Part shown: piece by piece, positions 13,299 to 24,200 of the stretch
How positions within the stretch are numbered: the first letter of the stretch is position 1
Layout: each line of letters begins with the position of its first letter
DNA from: a virus
Virus record (IMG/VR): IMGVR_UViG_3300032304_000290
Span: 1-40,488 of that record
Length of the DNA stretch: 40,488 nucleotides
Strand: one strand, 5' to 3'
The notes under the pieces: model-generated
What the model was told of the DNA's origin: nothing
Seen by the model: only the letters and a program-made list of their open reading frames with translations
The model's database searches: none
Translations under genes and position numbers: made by a program

Positions 13299-16172
13299 AG
13301 GAATGGAGTAGTACCGGTCGCCCCGTTTGACAATTTTAGATCCGCGCGCTTCTTCTGCGGCCTCTGCCTTGTCAAACGTTGGGTGGCTTTTTCCTTTTAA
13401 GACAACATAACTATCTTCAGGCATGCCGTGTAGTTGACGCTCGTCGTCTGATGTAGGGGCGACAGATCCAAAGTGACCCTCGTCTTCGCCGGTGCCGGTT
13501 GGGCCCATGCCGTAAGCAAAAGCAGTTTGATAATCATAGTCCGAGCCTGCAGGATTAAATGCAAGACCGCCGGAAGCCATTTTTTCAACTGCTTTTGTTA
13601 CCGGCGTGGGGTCAAACAGTAGCCCCACGTCATCGTTAGCGTAGCCCTTGTAGCCTGCCTTTTTAATCAGGCGCTCAAGCTCGTTTAGGTGCGTTGCCTC
13701 GTCGACTACCTCACGACCAAACTGCATCATGTATGGGTCGATCGCTCTTTCTCTTGCAATCGCTGAGAAGCCCATAGGGTCATCGTGCAGCGGATAAAGA
13801 TCTTCCGCGACGCCCTCGTACTTATGTGGTCCAAGTCCCTGCTCTGGCTGGCGTCCGCCCGCCTTGGTGTAGATGTAGGTACGAGGACGAATGTCTGGTG
13901 CGTTTTTTAAACGACCTGACTCCGCGCCCTTGATGCCAGTCCCGTACATATTGGGATCCAGCGTCGAGATGTTGGGCGCCTTGCTGTAGTGTACGAACGG
14001 CACAGACTTAGCGTGCTCCAGTGCCTTCTTGGCGGCCTTAATAGCACCACCGGCGGCGTACCCCTTGTAGTTAATATCAATTTGCTCTGGCGGTAGTATT
14101 AAAGGCTTCTGGGGGGCATACTGGAACTGCTGTCCCAATTTTAATAATTCGTTGTTAATATCGGACGGGTCTCCACCAGATTTTACTAATTGATCGCGTT
14201 GTATTTTTAACTGGTTCATTGCGTTGATTAACTCTTCGTTCATACCCGAGTAGCTAACTAAAGAATTTTGACCTCGCGTCTCAGTCGCGGCAGCCAAGCG
14301 CGCCAGCGGTGAGTACATTTGCGAGTGGGCCCCATACGCTAACTCTTCACCCTTAGGTCCGAATGACGCGCCGGTGGTACCGTGCCCAAAATAATCATGC
14401 GCGGCCCTAAACTGTTCGTTTCCCTCTTTGCCAAGCGCTGGGTGGGCCTCTCCACCTTGAAACACCATGAGGTGTTTGTTTTCTAAGGCGTCCTCAAGCA
14501 TTTCCTTAGAGCTCTTATATCCTTGGGCGCCGGTTGGGTCCCAAGACAGCTTAACGCCAGCGCCTTCAATTGCCTGAAACTGATCGCGTGTCTCTTTAGC
14601 CATCTGTTGATACGCGGCCTGGGTTAGCTCGTCATAGTTTGTGGCACCAGATTTTCTAACAAGGTCTGGGTGTGATTGCACGTACTGTTTAAATATTTGC
14701 TGTTTAACCTTTGGGTCAACATTCTCAGATGATAGCATCTCAAACGCCCTTGCCACGGGCGTCTGTTTTTGTGCCGATGATACCGGCATTTTTTTAATTG
14801 CTTCTAAGTTAAATTTAGGCGCAATCTTTTTTGCTAACTCAATCGCAGTGTTTACTTTACCACCAGCTTGATATTTTTTACCTGGAAAGTCAGACAGCTC
14901 GAGCCGTGGATCATCCCAGCTTGTTGTCTCCAGGCTGCGCTTAGGCGCAATGATAAGCGGACCAGACTGCAGCTTTTCTTCAGCGGAGAAGACAGGCAAC
15001 CCCGTCTGTTTGTCGTAGAACTGGGAGTGACGACGTGGGTCCATGCCGATCTGTGTATAGGCCGGGTCGCGCATCATCTCTTCCATCATGCGACGAACTT
15101 CGTCATCCTTAGTGCCAACGTTAGTACCCTTAATCATCGCCTTTGGAGTTTTTGATGTTCCAATTTCTGCACCCAATGGTGTAAGCGCCTGCTCCTTGGT
15201 TCCAAGGCCGACACGCACAAATGTATCAGGTGAGGAAGAAAACTCTACATCTTTGAGGTGTCCAGTTCTACCATAGCTAATCGGTTTACCAGCGGCGTCA
15301 TGCGTTGTATCAATGTACACACCGTGCTGTGTGTACGCTGGAATATCCAGACGATTACCGACTCGCATGCCTACAGGCACAGGAGCTAATGCCTTAGGTT
15401 GTTTGTTCGACAACAAGGCATTTCTGATCTCGTCATCGGTATAGTTTGGTGGCAAGTCTTTCCACTGACGGATTGGCAAAAACTGATTCATAATCCGAAT
15501 GCGCTCTTCTTGGCTAATGTTGCCCTTGAGGTATTCTTCCAGTGCCTGCGCTACTCGGGGGTCCTGGCCGTGTGGGTTACGTACGGCCTTAGCCAGTTTA
15601 GTCAACGCTCCTACCTTACCACCTGCAGCCTTCATAAAGTCTGGGTTGGCAGCTTCTTCCGGGTTGTACTCAGCAAACTTGCCGCGGATGTTTTGTGGCT
15701 TTAACACACCGACGTTAGGTATGCCACCCTCTACAACGTGGAATGTATCGTGACCGGTGTTCTTTAAGTGTGTTAGGAAGTCTGAGTTTTCAATTGCCGT
15801 CCAGTCACCGCGCTTCAATCCTTTTTCCAGGTTAACGCGCTTTGGGTATGCAGCAATAAACTCAGATATAACTGCCTGGCCTTCTGGTGTATTTGGATTC
15901 CAGTGTTGGCCTAAATTAACACTAACCGGGTACATGGTCGAGCCAGACTTAATTTTGCCGCTGTTGTTCATAGATAAGAACGACTCAGCAAATTCCGGAT
16001 CCCTGGTAACAAACGTCGCCTTCGGCGTGGTGTACATTGGATCTTTTTTTGACTTAGTAGGGTCAAACTCTTTAATGTCAGGCGACGGACTGCCATGATA
16101 AAAGCCGGTCGTGAATTTCTTTTTAAACTCTTCGACGGCCTTCTTCATCTGCGCTGGAGTTAACTTCGCCAT
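13287..16172 (-). CDS. Large polyvalent virion protein with ADP-ribosyltransferase-like domains
   Basis: A 961-residue multidomain protein. Residues ~20-180 resemble an ADP-ribosyltransferase-like domain (GFYHGSPSP, ATFVTRDPEFAESF, then NVGVLKPQNIRGKFAEYNP). Residues ~270-430 hold a module with PRRHSQFYDKQTGLPVFSAEE. Residues ~565-645 hold QFRAAHDYFGHGTTGASF and AHSQMYSPLARLAAATETRG. Residues ~725-865 start FVHYSKAPNISTLDPNMYGT and resemble a second transferase-like domain. The C-terminus has YVVLKGKSHPTF. Such modules occur in large polyvalent phage proteins thought to be carried in the particle and delivered to the host. Gly-Gly motifs at 184-185, 437-438, 708-709 and 868-869 separate the modules. 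Domain calls are by pattern memory; enzymatic activity is inferred. Confidence 0.6.
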   Translation of the reverse strand: MAKLTPAQMKKAVEEFKKKFTTGFYHGSPSPDIKEFDPTKSKKDPMYTTPKATFVTRDPEFAESFLSMNNSGKIKSGSTMYPVSVNLGQHWNPNTPEGQAVISEFIAAYPKRVNLEKGLKRGDWTAIENSDFLTHLKNTGHDTFHVVEGGIPNVGVLKPQNIRGKFAEYNPEEAANPDFMKAAGGKVGALTKLAKAVRNPHGQDPRVAQALEEYLKGNISQEERIRIMNQFLPIRQWKDLPPNYTDDEIRNALLSNKQPKALAPVPVGMRVGNRLDIPAYTQHGVYIDTTHDAAGKPISYGRTGHLKDVEFSSSPDTFVRVGLGTKEQALTPLGAEIGTSKTPKAMIKGTNVGTKDDEVRRMMEEMMRDPAYTQIGMDPRRHSQFYDKQTGLPVFSAEEKLQSGPLIIAPKRSLETTSWDDPRLELSDFPGKKYQAGGKVNTAIELAKKIAPKFNLEAIKKMPVSSAQKQTPVARAFEMLSSENVDPKVKQQIFKQYVQSHPDLVRKSGATNYDELTQAAYQQMAKETRDQFQAIEGAGVKLSWDPTGAQGYKSSKEMLEDALENKHLMVFQGGEAHPALGKEGNEQFRAAHDYFGHGTTGASFGPKGEELAYGAHSQMYSPLARLAAATETRGQNSLVSYSGMNEELINAMNQLKIQRDQLVKSGGDPSDINNELLKLGQQFQYAPQKPLILPPEQIDINYKGYAAGGAIKAAKKALEHAKSVPFVHYSKAPNISTLDPNMYGTGIKGAESGRLKNAPDIRPRTYIYTKAGGRQPEQGLGPHKYEGVAEDLYPLHDDPMGFSAIARERAIDPYMMQFGREVVDEATHLNELERLIKKAGYKGYANDDVGLLFDPTPVTKAVEKMASGGLAFNPAGSDYDYQTAFAYGMGPTGTGEDEGHFGSVAPTSDDERQLHGMPEDSYVVLKGKSHPTFDKAEAAEEARGSKIVKRGDRYYSIPKKK

Positions 16173-18565
16173 TATTGCTTTTCTTCCTGTAAGGCTCCCA
16201 GACCACCAACAGAGCCCGCACCAATTCCATACATTGGCTTGTTGCCACGGATAAATCCTTTTAGAATTTCTTCTTTAGGCTCTCCTGTAATGGCGTGCGT
16301 TCTTTCGATCATCTCATTAATCTCTTGCATCATAGGCTTGCCAGGGTAATCCTTTGCTCCGGCCCATGCAATGTCTTGAAAGTTAGCAGGTTGAACACCA
16401 GCTTTTTTAGCCTCTTTAGCAAGTGCCTGCTGATAAATACCATAGGCATTTGGTGGAGGTGACATCATTTTTGGATCCCATAACTGACTCATCTGCTCGT
16501 CCAGAGTAGATACATCACGATGACCTAAAAAGTTAGCTGAGAAATTATGGCGCTTTGGGTTAGTTACAGGAATCTCACCCATCTCAGCCAATTTCTTTGC
16601 CTGCTCCATATTGCCGCTTACAAAACGACCACCGATTGGAAATGGTAAATCCGCAGCTTTAGTAGGTATTTCTTGGCCTAAACCTTTTTGATAATTTGTA
16701 AACGCGGCCATCATTAAATTAGAGTTTGGATCTGCGCCGCCAGTGGTTGCTGCCATGGCATCAGCAAATCGAGCCTTAAATTGTTTACGGCCTTCTACAG
16801 GACCAAACTCCTTAATAAACTCTTGTTCCAGTTGACCCATAGCATACCAATCTTTAGCAGCTGGGCGGTCTTTTGCTTTTTCAAATGCACCGCGTAGTCT
16901 TGCCAACGCCTCAGGATCATTTGCTAGTGCCTCGTACTTGGCAATTGTATCTGCTTTTTTAGGCACAATATCTGTAGCGGTATATCCGGCTGTTGGGTAA
17001 TGTGACGGATCTGCATAAAACCTTTTTTCAACATCAAAAAATGGTTGATAGTTACCGGCATCAATTTGCTTTTGTGCAAACTTGCGAGCTTTTTGTACCT
17101 CTAATGCCTCAGGGCTTAACTGCTTTTGCATAAACTCTTTGCCAGTTTTTGCGTCGACCGCTAATACCGGAGGAATTACATCGGGGTATTGTTGGGACAT
17201 CTTGTATGGGTCGTAGTTAAACTTTTTAGAAAGCTCTAAACCCTTTTTTGCTATTGACCCCAACGCACCGACCTTACCACCACCAGCCATCTGCGGCATC
17301 ATGGAACTAAGTGGTGACTGCTGCATAGGTGGTTGCTGCATAGGTGGTTGCTGCGGGGGCATACCTGGAGGCATACCAGGCATACCGGGGGGCATACCAC
17401 CCTGTGGTGGCGCCATAGGCGCTGGCGCTGGTGCAGGGGCTGCAGTAGCCTGCTGCATCAGCTGGTCTAAGAAGTCGCTTAGTGACTTTAGCTTAGGGTT
17501 TGGTGTAACCGAACCACCCATTGCCATTCCAGGTGCAGTTTGCTCCTCTGGCTCGTTGCGTGGATTACGCTTGTCTAAGAAGTTTGCAATTGCGCCAGCA
17601 CCCTGCGATATAATGGCCGCAGGAATACGAGCCTTACCGGGGAACATAGAGCGCATACCGGCAGCAGAGCCAAGTAAGTTAGTAGCGCCGGCCGCAACAT
17701 CACTACCAGTTAAATCTGGACGAGTTAGTCTGTTGTACGCCTGTGTGCCCTGTGCGCCGGCCTCGTAACCACCCATAATAGGCAGAGCCACCTTGCCGAC
17801 AACGTTTGCGCTTCCGGTTAACATGTTTTTGCGGTTTGCTTGATCTCTAAGCATATCGCGCTCTTGCAACCGAGCGGCTCGGTTTTGAGCTACCGCGTTT
17901 ACTTCTGCCTGGTTTGTTGCATTTGCTTGGGCTTGCAATGCCGCACGTTGCTTTGCTATTGCTTCTGCGTCTTGCTCGGGGATGGCCAGCCGGCTACCAG
18001 GTTGTACCTTCATCGTAGGATTGGCTGCCTCAAAGGCGGCGCGTTCCTTGGCAAACTTATCTGCCTCGCTGTAGTTTGAACCACCTAAAAATTCACCGGC
18101 GTGTTGGCCTGCGCCCTCGCCAGGTCTTCCTGCGGTCCAGTTACGCACCGTAGTCGTCGTGCCTTCAGGAAGATCTACGGGAGTGCGACGCTCAATAGCA
18201 CCCTGTGCTACAGCGGACGGATCTTGGAACGTGCGGGGCTTTACCTTTGGCGGGCCACTAGGCTCCATACCCATTAATTTTTCACCAGCACGAATAAGTG
18301 GTCGGCCCTTACTGTAAATAACATCACCGGCAGCACCAATTGCTCCGAGACCAGCACCAGTGTAACCAAATAGCTCGGGACTCTCACGTTCTATAACCGG
18401 CTCTGCAGGCTTTTGTCTTGACGCTAGAGCGTTTAAAATTTCTGTGTCAGCAATTCCGGCGGCGCGAGCGCCTGCCAGGTCATAGTTATGAACCTGGGCC
18501 AGGGTGTCGATGATCTCTGCATCTGGAATACCCGCCTTACGTGCGCTATCTAAATCGTAGCCCAT
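16172..18565 (-). CDS. Large multidomain virion protein with Pro/Met/Gln linker
   Basis: A 797-residue protein whose stop overlaps the next start as TAATG. Residues 3-24 and 28-49 are two tandem repeats (DLDSARKAGIPDAEIIDTLA and DLAGARAAGIADTEILNALA). Residues 60-340 are Ala/Gly-rich with helices, and 375-425 form a Pro/Met/Gln linker. A folded C-terminal module (about 445-797) includes DWYAMGQLEQEFIKEFGPVE and GHRDVSTLDEQMSQLWDP. Gly-Gly motifs MAMGGSV (347-353) and MAGGGKVGAL (426-435) flank the linker; GGKVGAL is shared with the 961-residue neighbour. It is probably an internal, ejected or tail-associated protein. No enzymatic motif is certain. Confidence 0.55.
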   Translation of the reverse strand: MGYDLDSARKAGIPDAEIIDTLAQVHNYDLAGARAAGIADTEILNALASRQKPAEPVIERESPELFGYTGAGLGAIGAAGDVIYSKGRPLIRAGEKLMGMEPSGPPKVKPRTFQDPSAVAQGAIERRTPVDLPEGTTTTVRNWTAGRPGEGAGQHAGEFLGGSNYSEADKFAKERAAFEAANPTMKVQPGSRLAIPEQDAEAIAKQRAALQAQANATNQAEVNAVAQNRAARLQERDMLRDQANRKNMLTGSANVVGKVALPIMGGYEAGAQGTQAYNRLTRPDLTGSDVAAGATNLLGSAAGMRSMFPGKARIPAAIISQGAGAIANFLDKRNPRNEPEEQTAPGMAMGGSVTPNPKLKSLSDFLDQLMQQATAAPAPAPAPMAPPQGGMPPGMPGMPPGMPPQQPPMQQPPMQQSPLSSMMPQMAGGGKVGALGSIAKKGLELSKKFNYDPYKMSQQYPDVIPPVLAVDAKTGKEFMQKQLSPEALEVQKARKFAQKQIDAGNYQPFFDVEKRFYADPSHYPTAGYTATDIVPKKADTIAKYEALANDPEALARLRGAFEKAKDRPAAKDWYAMGQLEQEFIKEFGPVEGRKQFKARFADAMAATTGGADPNSNLMMAAFTNYQKGLGQEIPTKAADLPFPIGGRFVSGNMEQAKKLAEMGEIPVTNPKRHNFSANFLGHRDVSTLDEQMSQLWDPKMMSPPPNAYGIYQQALAKEAKKAGVQPANFQDIAWAGAKDYPGKPMMQEINEMIERTHAITGEPKEEILKGFIRGNKPMYGIGAGSVGGLGALQEEKQ

Positions 18566-18574
18566 TTACTGTCC

Positions 18575-20320
18575 TTATTTAAAAAAATCTTTTGCTGTTT
18601 TTTGTGTGGATTCCGCGGATTCATTTTGAAAGAACTCGGGGAAGCGTTTACGTACGCGCGCATCTTTTTCGTCCATAGCTTTTTTGTACTCAGGCGTCTC
18701 ACGGAAACGATTAAAGTCTGCCGGCATTCCTTCTGCCCGTGCCTGCTTTTGGTACGCTTCCCATGCGTTGTTACGTTGCAGGGTCATCATCTCGTTTTCG
18801 CGGTTTAGCACGGTAAAGATCAAGTTGGCTGCGGCAGGGCTGTCAACGCTAAGACCTTTAGCAACGCCAGCCATCTTCATGTCGGCGTTAGACAATGTCC
18901 CGCGCCCTTCACCGGTAAGGTTGTTTTTAGCAAACTCCACACCTTGCCGGGTTGCAATACTGTTAAATATGTTACGTGCCTCAATAGCCTTCTTAGGCAA
19001 GCTCTTTTGAGCAACCGCTTCTTCAATGCCCTCAGACTTAACCATGCCAAGGATTGGAATGGTAGTGCCGGGTTTTACTAACTGGATAACTGCCGCGGTT
19101 GCAGAGCCGTCCTGGGCGATACCAAAAGCCTTTGGATATTTTTTAAGAATATTTTCAGCCATGTCATATTCTGTGATATTGTTTTTGGCGCTAGAGGCCG
19201 CTGACCGAAGCTGCACCGCGGACTCGCCGGCTGCTTTTTCAATTGGCTTTTGCTGCTCCATGCGGGCAGCAATTTGTTGCTTTGCTGCTTCAGCTTTAGC
19301 GTCCAAATCTTCCTTGCTACCTAGTGCAAAGCCAGTCTGTAGCGTAGGGGCCACTAACGGAGCCTGCATAGTTGGCTTGGCCGTTACAGGAGCCGATACA
19401 GGAGCACTAGGTGTTGATACAGGGGCGCTAGGAGTTGATACAGGAGCGCTAGGCATTGCCGTAGATACTGGGCTTGGCTGCGCCGGTGTCGTGGGAGATA
19501 CGGGGCCTGGACGCATTGCACTTGGTTGTCCTCCGGGTGCTGCAGGACCACCCACTGGGGACATTCTCTGTGCCGAGCCGAGGGGTGTTGATTGAGTTGT
19601 ACCACCAACACCGCGAACATCGTGCGGAACAAAAGCACCGGAGCCAGCAATTTTAGTAAGTGCTATTGACGGTACTAACTTAGGATCAAGCCACCCTGCG
19701 CTAACAGCGCGGCTAATTGTCTTAATTGTTTCTGGGTCTTCTGCGTTTTTAGCTAAATACGATTGAATGGATTTAAGCGCGCCTTCGTTATCTCCTAGCC
19801 TTCCTTGATTTGCAATACTTTCCCTTAACGGAAGATCACGCACAAGGCTGAGCATACCGCCTTGCTGCGAACCAGGGGCTGCAGGTGCCGCGCCAGGTGC
19901 TGCACCTGGAGCAGTTAGTTGACCAGCGGCAGGCGTCGGCATTTCTGTTGGTGCACCAAACAAAGATTGGCTTGCCAGTCTATTTCTTTCTTGAGCAGCA
20001 CGGTACGCAGCCATCTGTTGGCGCATGTCAAACGTGCTTTTTTGTTCTGCTTGTTCTTGTTGGTTGAGCTGGTTTAACGCAGCTGATGGGCCTTGTATGC
20101 CGCCGGATCCCCAAGCAGCCGCACGCTCTAGGCCGCGGTTAAATGATGCCATGGGGCCTTGACGTGAGTCAATCATGGCCTGCATATTGGCCAATAGATC
20201 CGTTGTCTGGGTTGGGTCTAGTGGAGTTTTTTTAGCGTCGGTTTTCGAAGGAGGAGCCAGTGTTTCGCCCGCAGCACCACCGGTTTGAAAATAAGATAAT
20301 CCGTTTTTTATATTTGGCAT
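18575..20320 (-). CDS. Internal/ejection-type virion protein, Gln- and Pro-rich
   Basis: The frame is open from 20377, but I place the start at 20320 (MPNIKNGLSYFQTGGAAG), 1 nt after the upstream stop, giving 581 residues. The N-terminal third is helical and Gln/Ala-rich (ALNQLNQQEQAEQKSTFDMR). The middle (about residues 220-335) is a Pro/Ser/Thr/Ala-rich linker with repeated APVSTPS units. The C-terminal part is helical (GRGTLSNADMKMAGVAKGLS; RKRFPEFFQ). Composition and position in the giant-protein operon suggest an internal core or DNA-ejection protein. A Gly-Gly motif lies near the N-terminus. It is not recognised beyond that. Confidence 0.5.
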   Translation of the reverse strand: MPNIKNGLSYFQTGGAAGETLAPPSKTDAKKTPLDPTQTTDLLANMQAMIDSRQGPMASFNRGLERAAAWGSGGIQGPSAALNQLNQQEQAEQKSTFDMRQQMAAYRAAQERNRLASQSLFGAPTEMPTPAAGQLTAPGAAPGAAPAAPGSQQGGMLSLVRDLPLRESIANQGRLGDNEGALKSIQSYLAKNAEDPETIKTISRAVSAGWLDPKLVPSIALTKIAGSGAFVPHDVRGVGGTTQSTPLGSAQRMSPVGGPAAPGGQPSAMRPGPVSPTTPAQPSPVSTAMPSAPVSTPSAPVSTPSAPVSAPVTAKPTMQAPLVAPTLQTGFALGSKEDLDAKAEAAKQQIAARMEQQKPIEKAAGESAVQLRSAASSAKNNITEYDMAENILKKYPKAFGIAQDGSATAAVIQLVKPGTTIPILGMVKSEGIEEAVAQKSLPKKAIEARNIFNSIATRQGVEFAKNNLTGEGRGTLSNADMKMAGVAKGLSVDSPAAANLIFTVLNRENEMMTLQRNNAWEAYQKQARAEGMPADFNRFRETPEYKKAMDEKDARVRKRFPEFFQNESAESTQKTAKDFFK

Positions 20321-20321
20321 A

Positions 20322-21242
20322 TTATCTGTCGAAATAAAAGTCGTCATTAGTACCGGTTTGGATGTTGCCGTCTGCATCGGTATATGTGTAATCGGTGTTT
20401 GGTGGGTTCATCAACGTATCCATACTTTCAGCGCCCGATGGAGTAAAATTGCTGCCAAGCCCTTTAAAGAAGTCCATAATGCCTTTATTACTAATCAAAC
20501 CGCCGCCACCAGGTGCATTTCCAAATAGCGAAGTTAGCACACCGCTGCCGGCGTTTGCCAAACTGCCGATTGTATTGAGTGGTGATAATTGTGTCCTGTT
20601 TGCTACAGTAGTCGGAGCCTGGATACCACCAACAATCTTACCGTAGTTTGCAGCTGCAGTAAACGGATCGGACTGCTGTGCCTGGCCTAGTGTCGTCATT
20701 GCGCTAGTGCCTTGTTGGCCTACATTACCTAAGCCGGTACTAGCCTGCACACCAGTCTGTTGGTTCTGTAATGCTGCCTGCATCTGCTGGGCAAACAGTT
20801 GTGCCTGGGCGTCGCCCATGGCCTTGTTGTATGCTGTCTGACCGCGTAGGCTGCCAAAGTTACCAGACGCCACATTAGCTCCGGTAACTGGTGCTGTGTA
20901 CTGGGGCATTAACTGGTTAAGCTGTTGGTTCTGAGCCTGGAACAAACCGCCCATCGCCGTGCTTGTGTCAGGAGTTACTTGACCTGTTTGCGCGTTTGTG
21001 ATAAATGGATTGGCCGCGCCAGAGGCAATTTGACCCAGTGTGTTTTGCGCCTGAAAGAAAGGATTCTGCGCGCCGCTGAGGTTGTTAATTGCCTGACCTG
21101 CCACCGTGTTTTGCAGTGTAGGTGCCTGGCCTGCAGCTGTGCCAGCCTGGCTAACAATGTTCTGCTGCGCGGTGTCGTACCACGCCGGCATCGACGTGGT
21201 TTGATTGGCTGTGTTTGTAATAAAGTCTGATAGTCCGGCCAT
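20322..21242 (-). CDS. Conserved Gln/Ala-rich phage virion protein
   Basis: A 306-residue protein starting MAGLSDFITNTANQTTSMPA and continuing with Gln/Ala-rich helical stretches (AQLFAQQMQAALQNQQTGVQ). The C-terminal region is Gly-rich with a short acidic/aromatic tail (DFYFDR). I recall similar openings in many uncharacterised aquatic phage proteins located with internal virion genes. Neighbouring giant proteins point to an internal or ejection role. It begins 2 nt after the stop of the 1505-residue gene. Confidence 0.55.
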   Translation of the reverse strand: MAGLSDFITNTANQTTSMPAWYDTAQQNIVSQAGTAAGQAPTLQNTVAGQAINNLSGAQNPFFQAQNTLGQIASGAANPFITNAQTGQVTPDTSTAMGGLFQAQNQQLNQLMPQYTAPVTGANVASGNFGSLRGQTAYNKAMGDAQAQLFAQQMQAALQNQQTGVQASTGLGNVGQQGTSAMTTLGQAQQSDPFTAAANYGKIVGGIQAPTTVANRTQLSPLNTIGSLANAGSGVLTSLFGNAPGGGGLISNKGIMDFFKGLGSNFTPSGAESMDTLMNPPNTDYTYTDADGNIQTGTNDDFYFDR

Positions 21243-21244
21243 GA

Positions 21245-24200
21245 TTATGCTCTCTTTTTAGCTTCTATTAAGTATGCGAGTGGGCCCGCGGAGTCTGGGG
21301 GTAAATCTTCTGGATCGTGATCTTGTCTGTGCTCACGGACAACTTGCAACAACTGGTCTAACACACTGGCTCCAGCCTCATTGCTGCCGTTACCTAGTGC
21401 TGCAACGACGTCTGCAGGAATAACAAACTCGCCGTTAGCAAGCATTGCTGGGACCTCGTCGCTGGTGCCGTTACCGTCACCCTGAACGTAACGGTTCTCT
21501 AGTGTGCCAAGGCCACCCTCACTGAAGAACTGAGGGTTGTGATCTGCAAGGCCACCTTCCGCCATAAACCTTGGGTTAAAAGCTGGTAGGTCATATCCTA
21601 CATTGCGTTTTGTCATGCCTACTTTTAGTTTAGGCATCTTTAAGTCAGAACCAACAAACGGCGACGTAGCCGGATCTGAAATACCCGCGTTGTCTGATGT
21701 GCCATAGGTTGATCTAGCTAATCCAAATGGGTCGTATTGTGTTGCCACTGCGCCTCCTGAAGCCATCTTAAATTGGCCGGCTAATTGATAGTCTGTCCTG
21801 GCCTTAGTTAAGCCTGGTGTTAAGTCGTAAATGCCTGTTGTATCTTGCGCGGCTTGTGTTGCACGTATCTGAGGTATTGTTAATGGCCGAGGTGCTGTGC
21901 CACCGCCACCGCCGCCTCCGCCGCCGCTGCCTGTGCCGCCGGTGCCAGTTCCGGTGCCGCCTGTGCCAGTGCCAATGTCCACACCTTCACCACCCCCGCC
22001 AGTGCCTGTGCCAGTGCCGCCGCTTCCAGTGCCGGTGCCGGTTGTACCCGCCCCGGTGCCCGTGCCTGTTGTGCCCGATCCTGTACCGGTTGTGCCTGTT
22101 GTGCTGGTGCCTGTGCCAGTTGTGCCTGTTGTTCCGGTACCAGTAACGCCAGTTCCTGTAACACCCGTGCCTGTAACGCCTGTACCAGAGTTAATAGCTC
22201 TAGTAATTACGCTAGGACTAACACCTGTTGCCAATGAAACTTTATTTAAAGTGTTGGCGGCATTGGCACCTTTGTTAATTAAATCTGCGGTTAACGAAAT
22301 GGCTAAATTAATAGCTTCAAAATCATTATTAGCAGAACCCGGCGCTTTAGGTTGGCTGTCTGTAATTGCTTTTAAATATACATCTGCAGCTGCTTTAGAT
22401 ATTTTACCATTTGCTAGACCATCATTAATCTCGGCTGTAGTTGGTAATGTCCCGTCTTTAATATCTTGGGCAATTTCAGCTGCTGTTGGTGCTTCGCCTT
22501 CTTTAGGTGTTGTTCCAACCGATTCTGCAGTACCAACACCGCCGCCGCCAGTATCTGAAACAGGTACGGGTTTCCATGTTGATGTTTCGGTATCAAAATA
22601 CTTTGCATCATACAATTGTGTTTGTATGCCTTGCGGATTTTTTAAAACATCGGATAAAATTTGAGAATCTTCTGCCGTAAACTTTACTGTTACATTTGCC
22701 GCAACTTGTGTTCCTGTTCCAGCGGCAACAGCGGCTTGTTGTTGTCCTTCAGCTAAAGTTTGAGCTAATTCAGAATCTGCCCCTTGACTTATATAATTGT
22801 TATAAGCGCTTATTGCTTGAGGGTTGGTTAATGAGCTTGGAACTGTTGCAGCAACACTACTTGGACTAACCGTTGCGCTTTGATCACTGCCTGTGTACGG
22901 CTGACCTGTAGCCGGATTAATATTCGTATCGGCCGTGGTCGTATCTTTTGCCTTTGCAATACTGGAAGCACCAGATATAACGCCGGTGACAATAGACTGT
23001 AAAATTTGTTCGTTACTCTTACCACTTAACGCAGCAGTAGACCCGGTATTAACAGCAAGTTGTACAGTTCTAGCTAATTTGGCAACACTGTCTTTATCAA
23101 ATCCAGCATCTTTCATTTGACTTACGATTTGCTCTGATGCGCCAACACTTAATCCCGAGGATACTAGAGCAGTTCCAAACGCATCTAAAATTTTATCTCC
23201 GTTAGCGCCAGGTGTGACACCTGTTGCTAATGTACGAGCTAATGTTTGGGAAACAACTGACTGCACACCCGCTGGTGAAATTGCACCGCCCATTAGTTCA
23301 CTGGCACTGGTAAAAATAGAATTTGCTACTTTTGTTCCGTCTGCTGCAATTGTTGGCGGAAACGCCGTATTTAATCCTTCAGATAAACCTTGCGTTATGC
23401 CGGCGGTTACACCACCAACAACAGCACCTTTTACAGACGCATCACCAATACTTTTTCCACTAATTGTTGCGTTTGCCGCGCCAACACCAGCGCCAAGTAC
23501 AACTCCAGTTGCTATGGTGGCACCAATACCAGCACCCATAGTGGATATAAAGTATGCTGATAATTGTGGTGCAAAAGCCGCTGCACCAATTGCAACCGCC
23601 ATGGTGAGAAAAGTTCCAAACGAATTATCTTTTGGACGATAGATGTCCATGTTCTGCACACCGCCGTGTGCTTGCGGCGCGCTAATAGGAATTAATTCAT
23701 CGCCTGTTCGTTTGTAAAACACCGTGTCAAAACTTTGAGCGCCGCCTTCTTTAGCTCGACCCGCTGTCAACGAGTCGCCCGTGTACCTGTAAATATCTTT
23801 TGCTACTTCGCTTACCGCATCATACAGCTGTGACTCGGCAGTAATGGTCTGCATGACGGGCGTTGTATTACCAGACTCATCAGTCTGAAAAGCAGGCTGC
23901 CCACCTTTTGTTACAAGCTGCCCGTACTCATCATACTGATCTTTTGTTGTTGCTTGTACTTGCTTGTCCTTAAACTGCGTTGGGTCTATACCAACTAACT
24001 TAGCTGCTTCGTTTACGCCGGTGTAAGATACCTGCCCAGTTTCGGGATCGACTGTTGTGGTGACACCCAAAGCATTTGCACCCCTAGACAAATCACCACT
24101 AAACGAATTAGACGACCAACCTAAGTCACTGACTAAATTACCGCGGCTGTGCGAGAAATCCGAAACCGTTGCGCTGTTATCATAACCTAAAATTCGGTCT

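Noticed and set aside
17301-17768. Gly/Cys/Ile-rich + strand open frame opposite the 797-residue gene
   Set aside because: A shadow of the Pro/Met/Gln linker in the real gene; wrong strand for the region and no ribosome site.
18575-20377. Start at 20377 for the Gln/Pro-rich virion protein
   Set aside because: It would overlap the upstream gene by 56 nt; the ATG at 20320 immediately follows the upstream stop and gives a usual-looking N-terminus.
21897-22664. Long + strand open frame encoding a Pro/Val-rich protein opposite the giant virion gene
   Set aside because: An antisense shadow of the Gly/Thr repeats (GGT/ACC); no ribosome site and no matching operon direction.
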